64,000 nt of DNA from Gigantopelta aegis (lineage: Eukaryota; Mollusca; Gastropoda; Neomphalida; Peltospiridae), in assembly GCF_016097555.1 (NCBI RefSeq), contig NC_054702.1, forward strand, positions 111,143,014 to 111,207,013. The letters run 5' to 3'. The position numbers were made by a program, and so were the translations under genes. Below the pieces are notes generated by a model that made no database searches, had not been told where the DNA came from, and worked only from the letters and a program-made list of their open reading frames with translations. Shown here piece after piece: positions 51,901 to 61,504 of this stretch (position 1 is its first letter; each line of letters opens with the position of its first letter).

Positions 51901-54900
51901 GCTCCAGCAGTGATGAAGACAACCCCCCACAACATACCCAAGAGCTCCAGCAGTGATGAAGACAACCCCCCCACAACATACCCAAGAGCTCCAGCAGTGA
52001 TGAAGACAACCCCCCCAACATACCCAAGAGCTCCAGCAGTGATGAAGACAACCCCCCCCCCACAACATACCCAAGAGCTCCAGCAGTGATGAAGACACCC
52101 CCCCACAACATACCCAAGAGCTCCAGCAGTGATGAAGACGACCCCCCCCATATATAACATACCCAAGAGCTCCAGCAGTGATGAAGACAATCCCCCACAA
52201 CATATCCAAGAGCTCCAGCAGTGATGAAGACAACCCCCCACAACATACCCAAGAGCTCCAGCAGTGATGAAGACAACCCCCCACAGCATAACCAAGAACT
52301 CCAGCAGTGATGAAGACACCCCCCCCCCACAACATACCCAAGAGCTCCAGCAGTGATGAAGAGAACCCCCACAACATACCCAAGAGCTCCAGCAGTGATG
52401 AAGAGAACCCCCCCCCCACAACATACCCAAGAGCTCCAGCAGTGATGAAGACACCCCCCCCCCCCACAACATACCCAAGAGCTCCAGCAGTGATGAAGAG
52501 AACCCCCACAACATACCCAAGAGCTCCAGCAGTGGTGAAGACAACCCCCCACAACATACCCAAGAGCTCCAGCAGTGGTGAAGACAACCCACACAACATA
52601 CCCAAGAGCTCCAGCAGTGATGAAGAGACCCCCCCCCCCACAACATACCCAAGAGCTCCAGCAGTGGTGAAGACAACCCACACAACATACCCAAGAGCTC
52701 CAGCAGTGATGAAGACAACCCCCCACAACATACCCAAGAGCTCCAGCAGTGATGAAGACCCCCCCCCCCCCCACAACATACCCAAGAGCTCCGGCAGTGA
52801 TGAAGACAACCCCTCACAACATACCCAAGAGCTCCAGCAGTGATGAAGAGAACCCCCACAACATACCCAAGAGCTCCAGCAGTGATGAAGACACCCCCCC
52901 CCACAACATACCCAAGAGCTCCAGCAGTGATGAAGACAACCCCCCACAGCATACCCAAGAACTCCAGCAGTGATGAAGACAACCCCCCACAGCATACCCA
53001 AGAGCTCCAGCCGTGATGAAGACAACCCCCCACAACATACCCAAGAGCTCCAGCAGTGATGAAGAGAACCCCCCCCACAACATACCCAAGAGCTCCAGCA
53101 GTGATGAAGACACCCCCCCCCCACAACATACCCAAGAGCTCCAGCAGTGATGAAGACAACCCCCACAACATACCCAAGAACTCCAGCAGTGATGAAGAGA
53201 ACCCCCCCCACAACATACCCAAGAGCTCCAGCAGTGATGAAGAGACTGCCCCCCCCCCCCCACAACATACCCAAGAGCTCCGGCAGTGATGAAGACAACC
53301 CCCACAACATACCCAAGAGCTCCAGCAGTGATGAAGACCCCCCCCACCAACATACCCAAGAGCTCCAGCAGTGATGAAGACAACCCCCCCACAACATACC
53401 CAAGAGCTCTAGCAGTGATGAAGACCCCCCCCACCAACATACCCAAGAGCTCCAGCAGTGATGAAGACAACCCCCCACAACATACCCAAGAGCTCCAGCA
53501 GTGATGAAGAGAACCCCTCCCACAACATACCCAAGAGCTCCAGCAGTGATGAAGACACCCCCCCCCACAACATACCCAAGAGCTCCAGCAGTGATGAAGA
53601 CAACCCCCACAACATACCCAAGAACTCCAGCAGTGATGAAGAGAACCCCCCCCCCCCCCCAACCATATATAACATACCCAAGAGCTCCAGCAGTGATGAA
53701 GACAACCCCTCACAACATACCCAAGAGCTCCAGCAGTGATGAAGACAACCCCCCCCCCCCCCAACACACACACCATATATAACATACCCAAGAGCTCCAA
53801 GAGTGGAGACAACCCCCCACAACATACCCAAGAGCTCCAGCAGTGATGAAGACGACCCAAATTCGATCCAGTTCGAGCGTGAACGTGAAGACCACCATAC
53901 CGATCATGGATAGAACATAGATACCAAGAGATGTCCCCCTAAAATAAAAACACGGTGTAGTGGGTATTGTTAAAACCTGTGCCAATAAACTGACACCACT
54001 AGAGCACAATGATTTATTAATCATCGGATATTGGATGTTAAACATTTAGTACTTTTAACATATAATCTTAGAGAGGAAACCCGATCTTTTATGTGCACTA
54101 TCCTACAGACAGAATAGCACATACCATGTTATTTGGTATACCAGTCTGGCGGGCGTTTTACCACTGGGCTACGGTACGCCTTCCACAACCCTTATGGGGC
54201 GAGACGTAGCCCAGTGGTAAAGCGTTCGCTTGATACGCGGTCGGTTTAGGATCGATCCCCGTCGGTTGACCCATGGGGCTATTTCTCGTTCCAGCCAGTG
54301 CTCTACAAGTGGTGTAACAAAGGCCGTGATATGTACTATCCTGTCTGTGGGATGGTGCACATATAAGTTCCCTTGCTGCTAATCGAAAAGAGTAGGCCAT
54401 GAAGTGGCGACAGCGGGTTTCCTCTCTCAATATTTGTGTGGTGCTTAACCATATGTCTGACGCCATATAACCATAAATGAAATGTAATGAGTGCGCCGCT
54501 AAATGAAACATTTCCTTCCTTCCTTCCCACAACTCTAATAAAAAAAATACGATTCTGTATGGCAGTACATGTACCATCGTAAACATACATCCCTCTACAA
54601 CACAACTGTTTTAAACAAGACAGTAATGAAGTATTATGTTTTTGTGGTTTCAGGGTTGTTTCAGAGTTTGTTATTGCAAGCTAGATCAATACAGCAAGTA
54701 TTTCAGTTAATAATGAACTTATTTTGTGTTTGTTGATTTTGTATCCACAATTCACAACTCAAAATATTTGAAAAAATATATGACTATATGTTGAGCCTTC
54801 TCTTGTATAACTATAAGCCAGTTATAGCATAAATGTTTCAAGGTTTCTAGTTTGTCTGGCTACCAGCCAACCACAACACGTCTTACTTGAATGTTCTGGT

Positions 54901-57133
54901 CTTGTCCAGCCAGATTCCCGCCAGAATAGCACCGACGATTCCAACGAGGACGATGGTCAACCCTATCTGACCAGCTTCCTTCTCAGCGTTCTGGAAAAAG
55001 ATTTAACTTAATCATCTTTCAGAATAATGGAAACAATATAAGCACATCATTTAATTATCATTTAATTAGATCATCAGACGCGTGTGCGGAGGTGCGAGTA
55101 GGGGGTTTGTGCTGACACCTGACTTAGGTCTCACTACACAGCTGACCTCCGGTGAGAGTTCATTAATGACGATCCACTATAATTCCTAATTGTAACACAA
55201 GTTATGGTTCACATATTCACTTCCAGGAAATGGTGAAGAATTAAAACAATATGTGTGTTTAATGGTAAGCCTTCTGGCTGTATTTTGCCCATGTTATTTT
55301 GTAATATTGTGCACCGACCTTTTGGAACATGGGTGTATAGCGCAAGAGACAGCCGGAGTGAATCGGTTAATGAACCACCTGTTCGGACCCGTACTACAGC
55401 CAGATGCGGTCATATCATGGGCGTACAAGGGGGTGGGGGGTGGGGGATGGGGGGTTGGTGTTTCCGATGGGTTCGACCGAATCCCCCCTGAAATCGCTTT
55501 TTTAATAATTTAATATATCTGACATTATTATATTTACTCAACATAGAAATATATGCCCAATATCTCTGCAATCTATTTTGGAACCCCCCATTTTGCATAT
55601 AGCAAAAAACTGAGACGAAAATGTTCTCAATTTTGGAGTGAAAATAAATGCTTATATAATGTATGTTCGCAATGATGTATGTTGTTAGCGCCAACGAGAA
55701 CCCATTTTATTGGCAATCTTCATTTGAAGTTGGGCAGTTTAACATGGGTTTTAATGGCGAATGACATCTGTGTAGTGAGACCATAATGTAAAACATGAAA
55801 TTTATGTTTATCCCCAAAAATATAAGTTTAGCCAGCCAAAATGAGAATATACTAGTGTAGCATCCTTATAAAAAGGTCATTTCATCAATTCGGTTTTTAG
55901 CCAAACTAATGGGGCCCTCTTTGGGCAAATATTGCAAACAAGTCAATTTTATTTATTTTTATTATATTTTTTTTTATTTTTTTTTATTTTATGGGGAGGG
56001 GTCAAGCAATGCTATGCTAGTGTTCTTACATGTAATATATAAATTGATCTGAGTGTCTAACATTGAGTTTCTCATTGTAAAAGGTCAAAATTCAAGGTCA
56101 CAAGGTAAATATCCAAATTCAGCCTAATTTCTGTGATTTTGTGCATAATGAGTTTTTTCGAATGTACAGTCAGAGTGACAAACAGTTTTGATGGTATTAT
56201 GAATATATAACATAGTATTCTACTATCAAATTATAATTTGTATCCACCATTAATAATGTGTGGATCTTCATGCTGAAATATGCAGAAAAAGCCAAGATTT
56301 CAACACTTAACTATGAAATGATTATTGCCCTTGGGAACCATTGATCAAAACTAATATTTTTAATGAACTAACCAGATAATTAGTTTCTTTGTATGTTACT
56401 TATATCAGAACTACCTAAAAGGTCATACATTGCCATGTACTGGCTGGCTGTTTGATGGACATCTATTGTGTAGATGACCAAGGAGTAACAATGTGATATG
56501 AAGTTTTATTGGATGGTATGGTGCATCTATCTTTTGGTGTATTGTTTAGAGTTCATAAGTTATACTGGTCTTGTATGGCTTGTCGTGGTGTAAATGACCC
56601 AAATTATCAAACTTACTTCAAACCAAGTTTGACAAAATCTGTTAATAGACTTTAAGGTCTCACTAAACAGTTGACTTGTTTTAAACATATTTAAACAAAT
56701 TAATATTTTCAACTTTATATTTATTGTTAAGTTTTTGCATTTTTATGTCATTTCATATGTTGGACTATATTTTTCAGCGTACGATTAAATGAGTTTTATT
56801 GTTTGTAGATGAAATGTTTACGAATCGTTCTACAATAAACAAACCGTACGTAGCTTACAAAATTAATGTTTTGTTACTGTAATTAAATTAGCAAGAAAAA
56901 CCTCGGCTCTCACAAAACAACATTTTGGACCCTCGGATTGGAATTGCCTACTATTGCCTATTAGTCCAGTGGGCAAGAAAAATTTATTCCGCATGAGCTG
57001 ACGTCATGGAATGGGTCTGTCTTGTATGGCTAGGGATGGGAGAAATATCGATATTGCACCCTTACCTTGAAATAATTGAGAACTTCTATGTTTAGTAACG
57101 TGGCTATGGCGTAGTAACATCCAGTGTTGATAC
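45861..57133 (-). CDS. FLVCR-like membrane transporter (SLC49 family), C-terminal half
   Basis: Major-facilitator carrier related to FLVCR1/FLVCR2, which are linked to choline/ethanolamine and heme transport. Six minus-strand exons join in phase: 57133-57066, 54990-54887, 53938-53828, 47981-47876, 47405-47294, 45922-45861. They give 186 codons and a stop; the 5' half lies right of the window. Six hydrophobic segments, probably helices 7-12, are visible: [38 protein letters not shown] followed by the MFS loop [66 protein letters not shown]; and [39 protein letters not shown] is the signature FLVCR block. The short basic tail is [20 protein letters not shown]1 and FLVCR2 cannot be separated on this half. 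The intron cutting helix 10 is filled by a tandem array of the exon's own end. Confidence 0.88.
46755..47289. repeat. ~31-bp minisatellite starting just inside an FLVCR donor
   Basis: About 17 units containing GTAGAGTTATAAATGATGTT and CAGAGTAGAAA on the plus strand. Read on the gene strand, the first degenerate unit begins 4 to 6 bp inside the intron after exon 47405-47294 (ATGACAG/GTGGGTAACTC). Confidence 0.92.
47294..47405 (-). CDS. FLVCR-like exon: helices 11 (end) and 12
   Basis: Acceptor TTTCAG; reads [20 protein letters not shown] and [17 protein letters not shown]; donor ACAG/GTGGGT one base into the next codon. Phase fits both neighbours. Confidence 0.88.
47406..47875. other. Intron, no feature seen
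   Basis: Intron between the FLVCR exons 47981-47876 and 47405-47294. AT-rich, no repeat recognised. Confidence 0.6.
47876..47981 (-). CDS. FLVCR-like exon: signature block
   Basis: Acceptor TTTGCAG then G completes the Gly of ALG. It reads [20 protein letters not shown] and [15 protein letters not shown], the best conserved FLVCR stretch. Donor CAG/GTGTGT, phase 0. Confidence 0.95.
48092..53835 (-). repeat. 5.75-kb array of FLVCR exon end plus 5' splice site, ~130 copies
   Basis: Read on the gene strand, each ~40-48-bp unit is GTCTTCATCACTGCTGGAGC, then TCTTGG, then GTATGTTGTGGGGG with a G run of varying length. The first ~30 bases are the end of exon 53938-53828 (VFITAGALG), and the rest is its GTATGT donor plus the first intron bases. 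The rightmost unit is the functional exon end. Variants include units ending GTTATATATGGTGG and units with GCTGCAGCTCTTGG or TTCAGTGCTGG. Larger blocks are duplicated inside the array (compare about 48755-49260, 49424-49900 and 51125-51540). It occupies almost the entire intron to 110 bp before the next acceptor. Copy number is estimated from length. Confidence 0.95.
53828..53938 (-). CDS. FLVCR-like exon that seeds the array: helices 9 and 10 (start)
   Basis: Acceptor ATTTTAG; first base completes Lys. It reads [27 protein letters not shown] and [10 protein letters not shown], with two bases of the last Gly before donor CTTGG/GTATGT. Matches FLVCR helix 9 and the first half of helix 10. Every unit of the neighbouring array copies its final ~30 bases. 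Confidence 0.92.
54015..54182 (-). mobile_element. SINE, minus strand, internally deleted
   Basis: Head on the minus strand (CGTAGCCCAGTGGTAAAACG), followed by GGTATACCAAATAACATGG, CTGTCTGTAGGATAGTGCAC and GGGTTTCCTCT. It stands head to head with the next copy. Confidence 0.75.
54190..54535 (+). mobile_element. Full-length tRNA-derived SINE
   Basis: Starts TATGGGGCGAGACGTAGCCC with box A (TAGCCCAGTGGTAAAG) and box B (GGATCGATCCCC), and the complete body: GTGGGATGGTGCACATATAA, AGCGGGTTTCCTCTCTCAAT, CTGACGCCATATAACC. Ends in a TTCCTTCCTTCC tail. The most complete copy in the window. Confidence 0.9.
54536..54886. other. Intron, no feature seen
   Basis: AT-rich intron sequence next to exon 54990-54887. 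Confidence 0.5.
54887..54990 (-). CDS. FLVCR-like exon: helix 8 and MFS loop
   Basis: Acceptor TTTTTCCAG; reads [20 protein letters not shown] and [14 protein letters not shown], two bases into Lys, donor CAA/GTAAGA. The G-x-W-L-D-K-T loop is the family's cytosolic MFS motif after helix 8. Confidence 0.92.
54994..57065. other. Intron, mostly featureless
   Basis: About 2 kb intron. A G-rich stretch lies at 55425-55465. The part from about 56000 rightwards is the parent of the eroded copy at 60090-61500. Confidence 0.6.
57066..57133 (-). CDS. FLVCR-like exon: helix 7
   Basis: Acceptor TTTAAAG (poor pyrimidine tract). Two bases complete a Gly codon, then [20 protein letters not shown] and FK; donor AAG/GTAAGG. 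Matches the GINxGxxYAIxTLLN block of FLVCR proteins. The preceding exons are outside the window. Confidence 0.88.
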
Positions 57134-57734
57134 CTTTAAACAGATAATAATTACAATTGCAGCACAGCACAATCAATTTCATACTCATTATACTTTACAG
57201 AGGGATGGAATAATACGAAACTGACATACCTGATCGTCAACAGAAAATAAACTAGATAGACACGTATCACATTTAAAAGTAAATAACGAGGCACCCGATG
57301 TTGATACCTTTAAACAGATAACAATTCAAATTGCAGCAGAACATAATCGATTCCATACTCACTATACATGTAACTATCATTATAGAGAAATGGAATAATA
57401 CGAAACTGATATACCTGATTGCCAGTAAATTAGATCGATGATATGACATACATGTAGGCCTATCACATGTAGAAGTAGATAATGAGACTTTTTTATATAC
57501 ATATTAGACGTTAGTTTCAGCATGCCTTTAAACATGTATAAATAATATTAGATCACTTATATCAAAACACTCTATTAAAATGCATCTCATCAATTAACAT
57601 TCATAGGATAGTATAGTGGCCATCTTGAATATGGCTGCCATATCGAATTTTCAAGGGGTTAATTAATTGTTCATCAGTTTATAAATACTAAATGTCGAGG
57701 TATATTCTTTGAAATTTATTTAAGAAGTACAGAA

Positions 57735-60075
57735 TGATGCATCAAGGCTTTGATATGAAGACACACTACCTTATGATATGAAGATACACTGCCGTATGAT
57801 AAAAAAAACCCCACTACTGTGTGCTACGAAGACACACTACCTTAAGATATAAAGACACACTACCTTATGATATGAAGACACACTACCTTATGATATGAAG
57901 ACACACTACCGTGTGATATAAAGACACACTACCGTAAGATATAAAGACACAATACCTTATGATATGAAGACACACTACCGTGTGATATAAAGACACACTA
58001 CCGTATGATATAAAGACACACTACCGTATGATATAAAGACACACTACCTTATGATATGAAGACACACTACCGTGTGATATAAAGACACACTACCGTGTGA
58101 TATAAACACACACTACCTTATGATATGAAGACACACTACCGTGTGATATAAAGACACACTACATTATGATATGAAGACACACTACCTTATGATATGAAGA
58201 CACACTACCTTATGATATGAAGACACACTACCTTATGATATGAAGACACACTACCTTATGATATGAAGACACACTGCCTTATGTTATGAAGACACACTAC
58301 CTTATGATATGAAGACACACTACCGTGTGATATGAAGACACACTACCGTATGATATAAAGACACACTACCGTATATGATATGAAGACACACTACCTTATG
58401 ATATAAACACACCCTACCTTATGATATGAAGACACACTACCTTATGATATGAAGAGACACTACCGTGTGTTATGAAGACACACTACCGTATGATATAAAG
58501 ACACACTACCGTATGATATGAAGACACACTACCTTATGATATGAAGACACACTACCGTGTGATATGAAGACACAATACTGTATGATATAAAGACACACTA
58601 CCGTATGATATGAAGACACACTACCTTATGATATGAAGACACACTACTGTGTGATATGAAGACACACTACCGATATGAAGACACACTGCCTTATGATATG
58701 AAGACACACTACCGTATGTTATGAAGACACACTACCGTGTGATATAAAGACACACTACCGTATGATATGAACATACAACCGTATGATATGAAGACACTCT
58801 ACCTTATGATATGAAGACACACTACCTTATGATATGAAGACACACTACCTTATGATATGAAGACACACTACCTTATGTTATGAAGACACACTACCTTATG
58901 ATATGAACACACACAACCGTATGATATGAAGACACACTACCTTATGATATGAAGACACACAACCGTATGATATGAATACACACTACCTTATGATATGAAG
59001 ACACACTACCGTGTGATATGAAGACACAATACCGTATGATATAAAGACACACTACCGTATGATATGAAGACACACTACCTTATGATATGAAGACACACTA
59101 CCGTGTGATATGAAGACACACTACCGATATGAAGACACACTGCCTTATGATATGAAGACACACTACCATATGTTATGAAGACACACTACCGTGTGATATA
59201 AAGACACACTACCGTATGATATGAACATACTACCTTATGATATGAAGACACACTACCTTATGATATGAAGACACACTGCCTTATGTTATGAAGACACACT
59301 ACCTTATGATATGAAGACACACTACCTTATGATATGAAGACACACTACCTTATGTTATGAAGACACACTACCGTATGATATGAACACACACAACCGTATG
59401 ATATGAAGACACACTACCTTATGATATAAAGACACACAACCGTATGATATGAAGACACACTACCTTATGATATGAAGACACACTACCGTATGATATGAAG
59501 ACACACTACCTTATGATATGAAGACACACTACCTTATGATATGAAGACACACTACCTTATGTGATGAAGACACCACACTATGATGAGACACACTACCGTA
59601 TGAGATGAAGACACACTATGATATGAATGACACACTACCTTATGATATGAAGACACACTACCTTATGATATGAAGACACACTACCGTATGATATGAAGAC
59701 ACACTACCTTATGATATGAACACACACTACCTACTGTATGAAGACACACAACCTTATGATATGAAGACACACTACCGTATGATATGAAGACACACTACCT
59801 TATGATATGAACACACACTACCTTATGATATGAATGACACACATGATACCACTACCGTATGATATGATACCGTATGATATGAAGACACACTACCTTATGA
59901 TATGAAGATATGAACACACAACCGTATGATACCTTATGATATGAAGACACACCTTATGATATGAACACACACTACCTTATGATATGAACACACACTACCT
60001 TATGATATGAACACACACTACCTTATGATATGAACACACTACCTTATGAAGACACACTACCTATGAACACACACT
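57735..60075. repeat. 23-bp satellite, first block
   Basis: Units of 23 bp built on ATGATATGAAGACACACTAC followed by CTT, CGT or similar, with TATAAAG and GTGTGAT variants. About 100 units estimated from length. It lies in the intron upstream of the FLVCR-like exon 57133-57066. Confidence 0.95.
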
Positions 60076-60089
60076 ACCTTTTGGGCATA

Positions 60090-61500
60090 TTGATATGAGG
60101 GGTCAAGCAATGCTACCTTATGTTCTTACATGTAATATATAAATTGATCTGAGTGTCACACTACCTTATGATATGAAGACACACAACACAAGGTAAATAT
60201 CCAAATTCATGATATGAAGACACACTACCGTATGATGTACAGTCAGAGTGACAAACAGTTTTGATGGTATTATGAATATACATAGTATTCTACTATCAAA
60301 TTATGATTTGTATCCACCATTAATAATGTGTGGATCTTCATGCTGAAATATGCAGAAAAATGAAGATTTCAACACTTAACTATGAAATGATTAGCCCTTG
60401 GGACCACATCAAAACTAATATTTTTAATGAACTAACCAGATAATTAGTTTCTTTGATGTTACTTATATCAGACTACAAAAGGTCACATTGCCATGTACTG
60501 GCTGGCTGTTTGATGGACATCTATTGTGTAGATGACCAAGGAGTAACAATGTGATATGAAGTTTTATTGGACACTATCTTTTGGTGTATTGTTTAGAGTT
60601 CATAAGTTATACTGGTCTTGTATGGCTTGTCGTGGTGTATGACCCAAATTATCAAACTTACTTCAAACCAAGTTTGACAAAATCTGTTAATAGACTTTAA
60701 GGTCTCACTAAACAGTTGACTTGTTTTAAACATATTTAAACAAATTAATATTTTCACACTACCGTTATGATATGAATATGTTGGACACACGTACGATTAA
60801 ATGAGTTTTATTGTTTGTAGATGAAATGTTTACGAATCGTTCTATGATAAACAAACCGTACACTTACAAAATACCTTATGTATATTAGCAAGACCTCACT
60901 ACCTTTTGGACCCTGGATTGGAATTGCCTACTATTGCCTATTAGTCCAGTGGGCAAGAAAAATTTATTCCGCATGACACACGTCATGGAATGGGTCTGTC
61001 TTGTATACCTATCGATATTGCACCCTTACCTTGAAATATGAAACTTCTATGTTTAGTAACGTGGCTATGGCGTAGTAACATCCAGTATACCTTTAAACAG
61101 ATAATAATTACAATTGCAGCACAGCACAATCACATACTCTTATGATATAAACGACACACCTGATCCAACAGAAAATTAGATAGACACGTATCACATTTAA
61201 AAGAAGACACCCGATGTTGATACCTTTACCTTATGAGCAGAACATAATCGATTCCATACTCACTATACATGTAACTATCATTATAGAGAAATGGAATAAT
61301 ACAAACTGACCCAGTAAATAGATCGATGATATGAATACACATCACTACCATATTAGACGTGATGCCTTTATGAAGATCACTTATATCAAAACACTCTATT
61401 AAAATGCATCTCATCAATTAACATTCTAGTGGCCATCTTGAATATGGCTGCCATATCGAATGATATGAAGACACATACTACCGAGGTATATTCTTTGATT
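60090..61500. repeat. Eroded duplicate of 56000-57770, mixed with satellite
   Basis: Follows 56000-57770 in order (for example CAGTCAGAGTGACAAACAGT, TGCCATGTACTGGCTGGCTG, GGCCATCTTGAATATGGCTG) but is about 300 bp shorter. It has many small deletions, and pieces of the 23-bp satellite stand where unique sequence should be. Confidence 0.9.
61026..61093 (-). pseudogene. Broken duplicate of the FLVCR helix-7 exon
   Basis: Minus-strand copy of exon 57133-57066 inside the eroded duplicate. Splice sites are still visible (TTTAAAG/GTAT and TTTCAAG/GTAAGG), but seven bases are missing near the 5' end and the 3' part is altered (TAGAAGTTTCATATTTC), so the frame is lost. Confidence 0.8.
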
Positions 61501-61504
61501 TATT

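Noticed and set aside
48011..53782. Many plus-strand open frames rich in [11 protein letters not shown] / [11 protein letters not shown]
   Set aside because: Antisense readings of the same repeat; regular stops occur once per unit in one frame and the peptides are pure repeat products.
48049..53860. Several very long minus-strand open frames (hundreds to >1800 codons)
   Set aside because: They arise from a stop-free tandem unit copied from an FLVCR exon end; the three sense frames are alternately open and no domain, start context or splice logic supports a protein.
55255..55513. Plus-strand open frames near 55.3-55.5 kb
   Set aside because: No domain, inside an FLVCR intron on the other strand, and partly G-run low complexity.
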